The notes: generated by a model not told the origin, from the letters alone. DNA of 64,000 nt from Paraburkholderia aspalathi (GCF_900116445.1 NZ_FPBH01000014.1:152059-216058); one strand, 5' to 3'. Counted from the first letter of the stretch, positions 25,988 to 35,754 are shown. Numbers and translations: made by a program.

Positions 25988-28900
25988 CACGCACTCAACT
26001 GTTTCTGGACCAGCTGGTAATACATGCCGCCGCGCTGGATCAGTTCATCGTGACGGCCCTGTTCGACAATCGCCCCTTCATACAGCACAAGAATCTTGTC
26101 CGCGCGCATGATGGTGCTGAGCCGGTGTGCAATGATCACCGCCGTTCGGCCCTTCAGAATGTCGTGCATATTGCCGAGGATATTGCTTTCCGATTGCGAA
26201 TCCAATGCTGAAGTCGCCTCGTCGAAAACCAGCAGACGAGGATCGTGATACAGCGCCCGCGCAATACAGAGCCGCTGGATCTGCCCACCGGATAGGCCAA
26301 TGCCACGTTCGCCAACAACCTGCTCGTAGCCGAGAGGCATCTTGCTGATGAATGCGTGCGCGTCGGCCATCTTCGCGACTTCCTCGATACGGCGCCGTTC
26401 GGGCGCATCGTCGCCGCTGGCAATGTTCTCGGCAATCGTGCCGGAAAACAGCAGATTGCTCTGCATCACATAGCCGATCTGCGCACGGTAGTAGGCTTTA
26501 TCGACCACACCGAGGTCGTAGCCGTCGATGGTCATCTTGCCCTCGGTTGGCGCATAAAAGCCGACCAGCAGCTTGGCGAGGGTTGTCTTGCCGGAACCGC
26601 TACGGCCCACAATCGCCACCAGTTCGCCGGGCTTGATGTCGAAGCTGATATTTTCCAGTACATATGCCGAGTCGTCCTCGCCGTAGCGGAAGTAGACGCC
26701 GCTAAAACTGATTTCGCCTTGCAGCTCCGGCAGCATCACGCGCGAAGGCAAATCCTGTGGCTTCTGTTCCGGCTCGATATCGAGCACGTCGCCGAGGCGC
26801 TCCATCGCCACGCCCGCGTCGTTCAACATGCTCCATAAGCCGACCAGGCCCATCAGCGGACCCAACACGCTGCCCATGAACGCATTGAACGCAATCAACT
26901 GACCGATGGTCATTTCGCGCGCCAGCACCAGATTCGCGCCGACCCAGAGGATAGCGATCGTTGTCGCGGCGTTCAGCAACTGGCTGCCAAGCCCAATGAG
27001 AATGTTGAAGGCGTGTGCCCGGTATTGCACTTCGAGCGCCTTCGCGTACTTCTTCTCCCAGCGCAACCGCACCGGCCGTTCGATGCCCATACCCTTGATG
27101 GTCTCGACACCGGCGAGCGCTTCCATCAGAAATGACTTCGACTCGGTCGACGCCGTGAACACCTCACGCGCATAGTTCTTGATCTTCGGCGTGGCCAGCG
27201 CAGTCAACGCCATGATGGGTATCACGAACGCGATCAGTACCAGTGTCATCTTCACGTTGTAGACGAACATGATCGTGAAGTAGATGAACACCATCAGCAG
27301 ATTCAATGCTGTGGTCACCGTGGATTCGGTGAGGAAGGCCCGGATTGTCTGGTTCTCCTGGAAGCGCGCGAAGATGTCGCCGGTCTTCCGCTTGGCGAAA
27401 AACGAGAACGGCAGCGACATGGTGTGCTTGAAGAACTGCGACATCATCGCGAAGTCCATGTTGCGCACCATGAAATTCGCCAGATACGCGCGAATCGTCG
27501 ACATCAATTGCGAAAACACATTGGCGATAATCAGGCCGCCGATCAGCAGATGCAGCAGGCTGACGTTCTGATGCACGATCACGCCGTCGAGAATGTTCTG
27601 GATGATCAGCGGCGGAATCACGCCGAGTACCTGAATCACGAACGTGGCGAGAAACAGGTGACCGAGAATCTTCTTGTACGGCCTGAGGTAGCCGACAAAG
27701 CGTATCCACGGCGAACGCGCGGCCGACATCTGCATGAGATTCGGTCCACCGGTAAAGAGCAGACACGTGCCACTCCAGCCGCGTTCGAAATCCTCAACCG
27801 TCATTTTCCGGAAGCCGAGTGCCGGGTCGGCGACCCACACGTAGTCCTTCGAGAGCCCGTACACCACTACATAGTGGTAGCCCTCCCAATGCACGATGAA
27901 GGGCAGATCGAAACCGCGCAATGAATCGAACGTGCATTGCACGCCGCGTGCGGTGAAGCCGAGAGACTCGCCGGCGCGCGCGAGACTGTCGAGCGTCGCG
28001 CCTTGTGTCGTGACATTGGCGAGTTCGCGCAGTTTGCCGAGCGTCATCGGGATGCTGTAGTGGCGGCATACCATGGCGAGGCACGCGGCGCCACAGTCCA
28101 TTTCTTCGGCCTGTTCGACCAGCGCAAAGCGCTTGATGACCTTTTCGCCGAATTCGGGCTTGGTCTGCAGGTCGAGCATCAAAGGCAATTTGCGCCGCTG
28201 CTCAAGGCGCTTTTGCCGTTGCAATTCACGGTCGCCGTAACGAATCCGCTCGTCCAGGACTTCGCGCAGCTTCGGATTGCGCTCCAGAATGAAATGGACG
28301 GTGCGCTCCGGTATCACCAGCAACCGCGTATCGGTCGTTGCCACCACCGACGCCATTTGCTCCTGCCGCATCAAACACGCCTTTTCACCGAAGATTTCGC
28401 CTTCGCCCAAGGTTGCAAGCGTGTAGTCGTGGCCTTCCTCATGACGGACGATGCGCACGCCGCCTTGCCGCACCACATAGAGCCGCCGGTCATCGCGCCC
28501 ATCCTGCTTGAGAATTTCCTTGCCCTCGGCCACCCGCTTCACGCCGACGCTGCGCACATATTCTTCGAGTTCCGCCTTGTTGAGCTTGCCGCGCAGATCG
28601 AACAACTGCGCGACGAAACCGCCGGCCGAATTGATCGCCACATAGCTCGCGACAAATGCCAACGCGGCCTGATTGCCGGTGATCACCGGTTCGATCGCGG
28701 CGCGGGGAATGAACAGCAGTTCGGTTTTCGCGGACGCCCGTACCGACGCCTCATGCACGTACGCGCGCAACATCGCAATGTCGGCGAAAATCTCGCCGGT
28801 TTTGCGCACACCCATGCTGGTTTCCTTGCCGTGCTCCTCGGTGAAGATACGGACCGAGCCCGAGCGAACCACGTAAAGACCGTCAGCCGTCTCACCCGCC

Positions 28901-29043
28901 GAGCACACCGTTTCGCCGAACGAATAGAAGCGTGCCTGCGCATATTCGGCAAGACGATCGATCTCGTCGCGCGAAAACGGCGAGAGAATTTCCACCGAGG
29001 TGAGAAACTCGGCTGCGGAGGGCGTGGTCTGGGGTGCATCCAT
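25987..29043 (-). CDS. C39-peptidase ABC transporter with two N-terminal cNMP-binding-like domains
   Basis: 1018-residue peptidase-containing exporter. Two cyclic-nucleotide-binding-like beta barrels occupy about 15-140 and 150-260. The C39 peptidase follows, with Cys317 in EEMDCGAACLAMV, His390 in GYHYVVVYG and Asp406 in VADPALG, all catalytic residues present. Six membrane helices span ~460-740, then the ATPase: Walker A GRSGSGKT 813-820, LSGGQ 917-921, Walker B LLVFDE 937-942, H-loop His973. It would cleave double-glycine leaders and export the mature peptides. Usual C39 exporters are ~700 residues; the extra ~300 are the two sensor-like domains. It works with the HlyD adaptor just upstream and probably the outer-membrane lipoprotein at 34052-35464. 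Confidence 0.95.
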   Translation of the reverse strand: MDAPQTTPSAAEFLTSVEILSPFSRDEIDRLAEYAQARFYSFGETVCSAGETADGLYVVRSGSVRIFTEEHGKETSMGVRKTGEIFADIAMLRAYVHEASVRASAKTELLFIPRAAIEPVITGNQAALAFVASYVAINSAGGFVAQLFDLRGKLNKAELEEYVRSVGVKRVAEGKEILKQDGRDDRRLYVVRQGGVRIVRHEEGHDYTLATLGEGEIFGEKACLMRQEQMASVVATTDTRLLVIPERTVHFILERNPKLREVLDERIRYGDRELQRQKRLEQRRKLPLMLDLQTKPEFGEKVIKRFALVEQAEEMDCGAACLAMVCRHYSIPMTLGKLRELANVTTQGATLDSLARAGESLGFTARGVQCTFDSLRGFDLPFIVHWEGYHYVVVYGLSKDYVWVADPALGFRKMTVEDFERGWSGTCLLFTGGPNLMQMSAARSPWIRFVGYLRPYKKILGHLFLATFVIQVLGVIPPLIIQNILDGVIVHQNVSLLHLLIGGLIIANVFSQLMSTIRAYLANFMVRNMDFAMMSQFFKHTMSLPFSFFAKRKTGDIFARFQENQTIRAFLTESTVTTALNLLMVFIYFTIMFVYNVKMTLVLIAFVIPIMALTALATPKIKNYAREVFTASTESKSFLMEALAGVETIKGMGIERPVRLRWEKKYAKALEVQYRAHAFNILIGLGSQLLNAATTIAILWVGANLVLAREMTIGQLIAFNAFMGSVLGPLMGLVGLWSMLNDAGVAMERLGDVLDIEPEQKPQDLPSRVMLPELQGEISFSGVYFRYGEDDSAYVLENISFDIKPGELVAIVGRSGSGKTTLAKLLVGFYAPTEGKMTIDGYDLGVVDKAYYRAQIGYVMQSNLLFSGTIAENIASGDDAPERRRIEEVAKMADAHAFISKMPLGYEQVVGERGIGLSGGQIQRLCIARALYHDPRLLVFDEATSALDSQSESNILGNMHDILKGRTAVIIAHRLSTIMRADKILVLYEGAIVEQGRHDELIQRGGMYYQLVQKQLSA

Positions 29044-29073
29044 GGGCTTGCGGACCTCGGTTCGGCTATTCGG

Positions 29074-29826
29074 CTAGCGTGCTTCGATCACATGTTCCTG
29101 CGAGCGGGCAATCAGCCAGCTCTCGCGCAGCAGACGTCTCACTTCAGAGGCGACATCCGCATCGAGCACCGCCGGATATTTCGCGGTCACGGCGAAAATC
29201 TCGAAGCACGAACGGTCCGCCGACGGAAACGGTCCAAGCAGATCACCCACCGCCGCGTTGAAAATCTTCGCCTCGATGTCCGGCTTCAACGATCCGCGCA
29301 ACACTTTGCCGATCACGCCGCCGGCTTCGCGCGTATCCGCAATCGAATGCTCGCGCGCCATGTCGGCGAAACTGTCGGGATCGTCGTGCAGATACGAAAT
29401 CATTTCCTTCGCCTTGCCTTCGCTGTCGAGCACGATATGGCTCACCTCGATCGCGTCGAACTTCGGCGAATTCAGTGCGAAGTAGTCCTTGATCGCCGCC
29501 TCGTTGCCGACCACCTCAAGCATCTTCTCCTGATACAGACCGTCGGTAATGAAGGCCTCGAACTCGTCGAGGCTCACGCCGAGCGCATCGAGGTACTGAT
29601 TCATATCCGTCGCGCGATGCAAGCCGCGCACGCGGCGGAACTGATCGGCGCGCTGCTGGATGTCGTCGGCGCTAACGGTGATGCCCTGCTTCCTGGCCGC
29701 ATGCACCGTGAGCTTGTCGCGCACAATCTGCTCGATCAGGCTATCGAACTGGCCGGTCAGTTTCAGAAGACGAATGAACTCGGAAACGTCCACGACTTCG
29801 TCATCGATTCGCACTATCGCGGTCAT
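29074..29826 (-). CDS. PpiC/SurA-like peptidyl-prolyl isomerase-related protein, cytoplasmic
   Basis: 250 residues. An N-terminal all-helical SurA-type chaperone part (SEFIRLLKLTGQFDSLIEQIVRDKLTVHAARKQ) is followed by a parvulin-like core (DAIEVSHIVLDSEGKAKEMISYLHDDPDSFADMAREHS...AGGVIGKVLRGSLKPDIEAKIF). Unlike SurA and PrsA it has no signal peptide or membrane anchor, so it should act in the cytoplasm. It sits between the adaptor and transporter genes; related proteins accompany peptidase-containing exporters in cyanobacteria and in other leader-peptide loci. It may hold peptide precursors unfolded for export. Function inferred from position. Confidence 0.8.
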   Translation of the reverse strand: MTAIVRIDDEVVDVSEFIRLLKLTGQFDSLIEQIVRDKLTVHAARKQGITVSADDIQQRADQFRRVRGLHRATDMNQYLDALGVSLDEFEAFITDGLYQEKMLEVVGNEAAIKDYFALNSPKFDAIEVSHIVLDSEGKAKEMISYLHDDPDSFADMAREHSIADTREAGGVIGKVLRGSLKPDIEAKIFNAAVGDLLGPFPSADRSCFEIFAVTAKYPAVLDADVASEVRRLLRESWLIARSQEHVIEAR

Positions 29827-29863
29827 GTCATCCGCTCCTTTAATTGACGTGTGTTCGGCGCGC

Positions 29864-31237
29864 TCATCCCGCCACCTGTCTGAATGGATCGAGCCCCAGA
29901 TCGATCAGGCGCCGTTCGCGCACCACGATCTCCGCGCTCGCCGTCATGCCGTAGCGCAGCGGATAGCGGGTGTCCGCGATCTGGTAGTAGTTCTTGTCTA
30001 GCGTGACGCGGCCTTCGTACACCGGCTGCTTGTCCTGCAAGGAAGGCTTGGTGGCCGGCGAAATATAGGCAAGCGTGCCGTTGATCAGCCCATAGCGCTG
30101 ATATGGGAACGCGTTGAATTTCAGCTTCACCAGCTGGCCTTCGTGGAGAAAAGCACGATCGTGTTCGGCGATTTCGATCTTCAGCACGGGCTTCGCATCT
30201 TTTGGTGCGATGCCGCCGAGTGGCGCGTTCGCCTGGATCTTGTCGCCGCGCTGTGTGGAGGTCACGTCGGTGATGACGCCGGAGACCGGCGCGAGGATCA
30301 GCAGGAAGTTGTCTTTGTCGATGTTCTCGAACCGGATCCGCGCGGCGGCCTCGGACACGAGGCGCGCGGTCTGAAGTTGCAGGCGCAGTTTGTCTTCGGC
30401 GTCGGTGATGTCACGGACTGCCGAGTCGTACTGGAGTTGCAGGTCGGTGGTCTGCTGCCCGCTGGTTTCGAGTTGCGCATTGGCCTGCGCGTATTCGTGG
30501 CTCAGGCGGAAATCCAGTTCCGCGAGTTTCGATTGTGCGACGCGGTAGGCGTTATCCGCTTCCATCGCGGCGGTTCGCTTCTGCTCAACCTGCAACTCCG
30601 CGATGCCGCCGCCACCCGGCTGCGCGAACAGCCGCGAGTAACGATCCAGTTCCTGACGCGCCGCCTCACGCGTGCGCCGCGCATTGTCGAGCACGCTGCG
30701 AGCTTCGTCGAGTTCGGCCTTCTGACCTTCGGCGAGCTTGGTTGTGCCCTCGGAGACGCGATTTTCGTGCAGGCGCGCTTCCACTTCCATCTGCGCCTTC
30801 AGCGCAGCCGCCTTGCGCTCCATGAGCGCCTTCTTCTCGGGGAACTGCTTCCAGTCGCGCTCGGCGTCTTCGAGTTTGAGCTGCGCCTGCAGCGCGTTAC
30901 TCGCCGCCTCGATCGCGCCGCGGGCATTCAGCCGCGCCAGCACGTCGCCCTTCGATACCGGCTGCCCCTCGGCGATGTACAGATCGGCGAGCTCACCGTC
31001 GATCGGCGCATAGATGCGGCGCACCTCGGATTCCGGCGAGAGCGTGCCTTGCGCGCTGACGATCACATCCGCGCGTCCCACGAACGACCACAGCAAGCCG
31101 GCCAGCACCAGCGCGACCATCGCCCAGATCAGCGCGCGTGCAAGCCGCACCGGCTCGGCGGTCAGAATCGCGATGCCTTCGACGCTGTGATCCTCCAGCG
31201 CCTCCGACAACGGCCTAGGGTGATTGTCGCGCTTCAC
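29864..31237 (-). CDS. HlyD-family periplasmic adaptor (type I secretion membrane-fusion protein)
   Basis: 457 residues. A short cytoplasmic N-terminus and one membrane helix (about 33-53, LARALIWAMVALVLAGLLW) precede the barrel-lipoyl start SAQGTLSPESEVRRIYAPIDGELADLYIAEGQPVSKGDVLARL. A long coiled coil spans ~110-310, then the returning lipoyl/barrel half (APVSGVITDVTSTQRGDKI; LKIEIAEHDRAFLHEGQLVKLKF). It bridges the C39 transporter and an outer-membrane channel. Its start overlaps the end of the FHA gene by 23 bp, indicating translational coupling. Confidence 0.93.
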   Translation of the reverse strand: MKRDNHPRPLSEALEDHSVEGIAILTAEPVRLARALIWAMVALVLAGLLWSFVGRADVIVSAQGTLSPESEVRRIYAPIDGELADLYIAEGQPVSKGDVLARLNARGAIEAASNALQAQLKLEDAERDWKQFPEKKALMERKAAALKAQMEVEARLHENRVSEGTTKLAEGQKAELDEARSVLDNARRTREAARQELDRYSRLFAQPGGGGIAELQVEQKRTAAMEADNAYRVAQSKLAELDFRLSHEYAQANAQLETSGQQTTDLQLQYDSAVRDITDAEDKLRLQLQTARLVSEAAARIRFENIDKDNFLLILAPVSGVITDVTSTQRGDKIQANAPLGGIAPKDAKPVLKIEIAEHDRAFLHEGQLVKLKFNAFPYQRYGLINGTLAYISPATKPSLQDKQPVYEGRVTLDKNYYQIADTRYPLRYGMTASAEIVVRERRLIDLGLDPFRQVAG

Positions 31238-33821
31238 TCTGCTCGCCTCCGATCAACGCCAGCTTCGCCTTCAGGAGCCCGGGGTCCAGCACCATGCGCA
31301 ACTCGGTCAGCGAGCGGCGCTGCAAATCCGCTTCGGCCTGGATATCCGTGAGCAGGCGGTCGAAGTCGGCGGGATGGTCCGCCTTTAGTTGCGTATAGAT
31401 GCGCATGCCTTGTTGCGCGGAGGACTGTGCATCGGAAAGCAAACGCGCCTCGCTGCGAAAGCCGGGCGAAATTCCCGCTTCCAGCCGCTGCGTGCCGCCG
31501 ATGGGGCCGCTCGCCCGATATTGTTTCCACAGGCTCTGCGCACGCAGCATCAAATCCTGGGCGCGCGCCAACGCTTTATCGTGCAACGCGGCGACGTCTT
31601 TCTGGATCGATTGCACGAACCACACGTCCGCCACCGGATCGAGACTGGCGTAGAACGACAGCAGGCGCTCGTCATAATCCTTGCCGCCGCGCGTCTTCTG
31701 CAAGTCGGCGAACTGGTCAAGCTGCGCTTTCTTGTGCGCCAGTTCTGTGGCGATCACGTCGGACCACGGCCCTGCAGGCATGGCCTGCAAATCCGCCAGC
31801 GCCTGCTGGGTGTCGCCGCGCTGCCAGGCGGCACTCGCATCGTTATGACGCTGGATAACGTCCGTGGACGGCAAACGGCTTGCCGACAACTGCTGAAACT
31901 GCGCCTGAAACGGCGGCGTGTTGAAACGCACCGTCTTCAGCAAGGCGAGCAATGGCGTCAATTGACGGCTGAGCGCCGCGTTCAGCACATCGGTGTAGTG
32001 GCGCAAATCTTCCCGCACACGATCGAGGCCGGCGAGGCGCGGATAGCGCTGCGCGTAATCGTCGAGCACGGCAGGCAGCGCGTCGGGTTTGTCGCGCCCG
32101 AGTTCGGTACGAATGGTGCCGTTCAGGCGGTCGATGGCGGCGAGATAGACCGAGTCGTCGCTTTCCAGTTTGCGCAGATGGCTCAGCGCCCTCGCGTACG
32201 GTTCCGCAAAAACGGGCACATACGAGGCGATGCGGTCGAGCGCGCGCTGATGGCTCCTGGCGTCATCGTCCCAGCGTTGCAGCAGGCCGCTGATGGTCGC
32301 CTCGTCGGCGTACATGCGAATGGGTGCGTCCACCCCGCCGCGTCCCGCCACGAAGCGTTCCAGATCGCCCACCCACTGCAATTCGCCGACCAGAGAAGTG
32401 GCGTCCGCATTGTTCGCACTCAACGCTCTCATCTCCTTGAGCAGCGTGTCGGCCTGGTCGAACTGCGCTTTTTGCAGCGTATTCAGCCAGTCGGGGAGCT
32501 TCGCCTTCAGTAGCGCCTCGCTTGCCAGCGCGCTCACTTTCGTGTCGGCGGGGTGCTTCTCCAGATAGCCGTTTGCCGCGGTCACCGCGCTGGTGTAGTC
32601 GCCGCTCGCCAGCAGGTTTCGCAATTCGCGCTCCGACGAGCCGCGCAAGTAGAGCGTCAGCGCAATGGCCACCAGAATGACGAAGGCCGCGCCACTCCAC
32701 CACACCGCGCGACGCGACATGGTGTGATCACCGCCCGCAAAGGCCTTGCTGAGTTCTCCCGCGAGCAGACGCCAACGCTGCGGCCGGCTCTTTGCTGCGT
32801 TCGTGCCATGAGCGCCGTTTGCGCTTTGCTTGTCATGCGTGCCGTTCGCTCTGTTTGTGCCGTTCGTGCCACTCGTACCGTTCGGACCGCCTGTCAGCGT
32901 GTCGCGCTTCGCGTGCGCAGATGCGGCCTGCGCCGCTTCGTTGACTTCGTCTTCGCGTTGTAGCCCCGGGTCCACGCAAAAGATATCGAGGAACGAATGT
33001 GCGGCGCCGACGAACGTGGTCTTGTCGGCATCGACAGCCTCGTCGGCAACGGGATTGAGGAATAGCTGGGTCACGGTCGGCTCGACTTCAGGGGGTTTCT
33101 GCAGCGTCACCCTGTAGACGAAGTGGTCGCCGCCAAATGCAAGGAGGTCCCCCTCCACAAGCGGCACCGCGGTCTCGTCGAGCCGTTTTCCGCCGACGAA
33201 TGTGCCGTTGGTGCTGCCTAGATCTTCGAGGTAGAGCTCACCGCCCTTCAGAAAGATGTGGGCATGACGCCGTGAGATGTAGTTGACCTGATGCGGATAG
33301 CGATCCTTGTAGCGCGAGAAAACCTCGTCCGCCTTGCTGATGAGAAAGGGGAACGCCTGCACGTCGATCGGCTGAAGCTCGAGGTCGTCGCGCTGCGGCA
33401 CCAGCAGCAGGCCGGGTGCAGGCGCCGTACGTGCGACGACGATCCGCGCGCGCGGCTCGATACTCACGCGATAGCAAAGCTCGCCGCCGAAGCACAATTC
33501 GTCGCCGGCACGCAGCCGCGCGGGGGCTTGCCGCACCGCATTACCGTTGAGCGTCGTGCCGTTCTTGCTGCCGAGATCGGCGACATAAACGGCGCCGTGC
33601 TCCGTGAAAACCCGCGCATGACGGCGCGACAGGCGGGTAATACGTTCGGCGGGATATTCGGAAAATGGCGCTTCGCTGCGACCGATCGCGAACAGGTTGT
33701 CGACGATCCGGATTGCGTCGAGTGCGGGACGCTGCGCGGACGCAACCGGCGACAGCACCACGTCGAACGCGGTGTCCTGTGTCGCGCGCATCTCAGCAAT
33801 CGGGGCTTCGCCGGCGGTCAT
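31215..33821 (-). CDS. Membrane protein with two FHA domains and a periplasmic helical-repeat region
   Basis: 868 residues, first gene of the exporter operon. FHA1 (~43-115) has the full phosphothreonine-binding set: FAIGRSE, RLSRRHARVF, SKNGTTLNG. FHA2 (~155-235) keeps SRRHAHIF and STNGTFVGG but its Gly-Arg is replaced by I-S-K, so binding may be weaker or altered. A low-complexity Asn-Gly-Thr linker (~311-345) leads to one membrane helix at ~372-392. The remaining ~470 residues are helical, TPR-like and presumably periplasmic. The layout fits a signal reader that links kinase-made phosphothreonine to the export machine, as Fha proteins do for type VI secretion; this is inferred. Confidence 0.88.
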   Translation of the reverse strand: MTAGEAPIAEMRATQDTAFDVVLSPVASAQRPALDAIRIVDNLFAIGRSEAPFSEYPAERITRLSRRHARVFTEHGAVYVADLGSKNGTTLNGNAVRQAPARLRAGDELCFGGELCYRVSIEPRARIVVARTAPAPGLLLVPQRDDLELQPIDVQAFPFLISKADEVFSRYKDRYPHQVNYISRRHAHIFLKGGELYLEDLGSTNGTFVGGKRLDETAVPLVEGDLLAFGGDHFVYRVTLQKPPEVEPTVTQLFLNPVADEAVDADKTTFVGAAHSFLDIFCVDPGLQREDEVNEAAQAASAHAKRDTLTGGPNGTSGTNGTNRANGTHDKQSANGAHGTNAAKSRPQRWRLLAGELSKAFAGGDHTMSRRAVWWSGAAFVILVAIALTLYLRGSSERELRNLLASGDYTSAVTAANGYLEKHPADTKVSALASEALLKAKLPDWLNTLQKAQFDQADTLLKEMRALSANNADATSLVGELQWVGDLERFVAGRGGVDAPIRMYADEATISGLLQRWDDDARSHQRALDRIASYVPVFAEPYARALSHLRKLESDDSVYLAAIDRLNGTIRTELGRDKPDALPAVLDDYAQRYPRLAGLDRVREDLRHYTDVLNAALSRQLTPLLALLKTVRFNTPPFQAQFQQLSASRLPSTDVIQRHNDASAAWQRGDTQQALADLQAMPAGPWSDVIATELAHKKAQLDQFADLQKTRGGKDYDERLLSFYASLDPVADVWFVQSIQKDVAALHDKALARAQDLMLRAQSLWKQYRASGPIGGTQRLEAGISPGFRSEARLLSDAQSSAQQGMRIYTQLKADHPADFDRLLTDIQAEADLQRRSLTELRMVLDPGLLKAKLALIGGEQSEARQSP

Positions 33822-33939
33822 TTTATCTGGATCACTAATCGTTTACCCGCTGCGGCGAGAGCGCAACGGGAACGGAAAGAAGAACTACGGCGAATTTCGA
33901 ATGTTTTTAGTGAGCCGGGCAAAACCGGTCTCCTTACAA

Positions 33940-33967
33940 ATTTTAAGTCACGCATGGCAAGTGTCAA
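33940..33967 (-). promoter_or_regulatory. Sigma-70 promoter of the exporter operon
   Basis: On the minus strand TTGACA (33962-33967) and TAAAAT (33940-33945) are separated by 16 bp, close to consensus. It lies about 120 bp upstream of the FHA gene start, so the secretion machine appears to be made from a housekeeping promoter while its peptides use sigma-54. Confidence 0.72.
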
Positions 33968-34051
33968 TTTTCTGATCGTCGGTTGAAAAGGCCATTCATG
34001 CGTCATATGCAGCCGAATTGCGCCACGCCACGCGTCATGCCTCGGATTAGC

Positions 34052-35464
34052 TCAGTGTTCCTTTACTTCCGCTTGCACATCCACGCTCGGCCAACCGCCG
34101 CCCAGCGCCTTATAAAGCAACACCGTGTCGGACAGAATCAACTGGTGGTTAGCGAGCAGGTCCTGCTGCGCTTGCAGCAAGGTCCGTTCAGTTTCGAAGA
34201 CTTCCAGCTGCGACACCACGCCGAGGCGCAGTTGCGACTGAATCTGATCGGCGACGATCTGTAAGCGCGATACCTGCTGCTGCAATTCCACCCGCTGTTC
34301 CTTGTGCGAATTCAGATTGACCAGCGCGTTCTCCACTTCCTCGAACGCACCCATGACAGCCACGCGGTACTGTTGTTCGGCAACCGTCGACTGCGCTTTC
34401 GTGACCTTCACGTGAGCCCGCACGCCGGGGTCGAGCAGTGGAATGTTGATGCTGGGCATGAATCCGTAGGTGAACGACTTCAGCAAATCGGTCAGCGCGA
34501 AACTCGCCGTGCCGCCGTGGCCAGTGAGACTGATGGTGGGCAATTGCGCGAGCTTGGCCTGGCCGACCAGATCGTAGGCTTCCAGCACTCTGAACTCGGC
34601 CGCCACCACGTCAGGCCGGCGCGCAAGGAGTTGCGCAGGCAAGCCGTCCGGCACCGCGGGCAGTTGTACGCGTTGCTGCAAATGTCCTTTAGGCAACTGG
34701 AACTCGCCCGCCGGCACGCCAAGCAGCGTGCACAACGCGTTGTTCGCGACAGCGCGCGAGCGGCGCAGTTCGAGTAACTGATTGGTTAGACGGTTGATCT
34801 CGGCCTGTTGGCGCAATACCTGAGTCTGCGGCACGAGACCGTTGCGGCGTTGGCCGTCGTAGATCGTGAGAATCTGCCGGTTCGTGACCAGCGTTTGTTG
34901 CTGCTGGTCGATCTGGTCGTCGAATTGCAGGATCTGAAAGTAGGTACTCGAGACGTTCGCCACCAGTTCCAGATAACCGGCGCGCCAATCCGCTTCGCTG
35001 GCGTGGAACTCGGCCTTTTGCGCCTGCACGCCCTTCTCCACTTTGCCCCAGATATCGATGTCCCAGTTCACCTGCGTCGCGACGTTGTACTGCTTGGCAA
35101 ACGTCTGACCGGTACTCTTTTCGAAATCGGCGCCGGCGCCGAGATCCATGGTCGGCAATGCGCCGGCTTTGGCTTCGCCGATTTGCGTGGAGGCCACGTC
35201 GATACGTGCGGCCAGCACCTTGATATCGAAGTTGTTCGCGATTGCCTTAGCGATCAGCGTGTCCAGATACGGATCGTGGAAGCCTTTCCACCAGTCCGGC
35301 TCGATGGTCGCGGCCGCCGATACCGGCGAGCCTTTCTGATCGGACCACGAGGCCTTGGCGGGCGTATCCGGCCGCTTGTAGTCGGGCATGCTGACATCGA
35401 CACACGCACTCAGCGACAGTGCGCAGACTGTCGCGGCGCAGAGTCCGCGCAGCGCCGTGGCCAT
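34052..35464 (-). CDS. Outer-membrane efflux channel lipoprotein (NodT/TolC-like)
   Basis: About 470 residues with the outer-membrane factor fold. A lipoprotein signal ends LSAC, then VDVSMPDYKRPDTPAKASW, DPYLDTLIAKAIANNFDIKVLAARIDVA, and the repeat half ARRPDVVAAEFRVLEAYDLVGQAKLAQLPTISLTG, all typical of the RND/NodT subfamily. The start is uncertain. The ATG at 35464 gives a standard lipoprotein signal, but GTG codons at 35557 (with GGAGA before it) and 35575 would extend it by 31-37 residues. No RND pump is nearby. Its place between exporter operon and peptide gene 2 suggests that it completes the C39 ABC/HlyD channel across the outer membrane. Confidence 0.85.
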   Translation of the reverse strand: MATALRGLCAATVCALSLSACVDVSMPDYKRPDTPAKASWSDQKGSPVSAAATIEPDWWKGFHDPYLDTLIAKAIANNFDIKVLAARIDVASTQIGEAKAGALPTMDLGAGADFEKSTGQTFAKQYNVATQVNWDIDIWGKVEKGVQAQKAEFHASEADWRAGYLELVANVSSTYFQILQFDDQIDQQQQTLVTNRQILTIYDGQRRNGLVPQTQVLRQQAEINRLTNQLLELRRSRAVANNALCTLLGVPAGEFQLPKGHLQQRVQLPAVPDGLPAQLLARRPDVVAAEFRVLEAYDLVGQAKLAQLPTISLTGHGGTASFALTDLLKSFTYGFMPSINIPLLDPGVRAHVKVTKAQSTVAEQQYRVAVMGAFEEVENALVNLNSHKEQRVELQQQVSRLQIVADQIQSQLRLGVVSQLEVFETERTLLQAQQDLLANHQLILSDTVLLYKALGGGWPSVDVQAEVKEH

Positions 35465-35754
35465 GTGGCTCGCACTCGCCGGCCGGCGGCCGGGACAGCA
35501 CCGCGCTGTGGCGTTGAAAAAGCGCTGACGAACCATTGAATCAAGCAACGCTGACACGATTGTCTCCGATGACACCCGCTACGCTGCACGAGAAGAACGC
35601 GCTATTTAAGTAAAGCATGTCCTGCCCGGCTTCACCATTGAAGCAGTGCAAGAAGGTCGGCGCGGGGATCGAGCGGTGACGCTGGGGTCGTGTGGAAAGA
35701 ACGATTGGATGCGAATTCTTTTTGACGCGCTGGGGTTGCCCGAGCTTGCGCGTC
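35465..35754. other. Intergenic between channel lipoprotein and peptide gene 2
   Basis: Apart from possible extended starts of the channel gene and the hairpin at 35755-35780, I see no gene here. No sigma-54 site (GG-N10-GC) was found for the channel gene. Confidence 0.4.
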
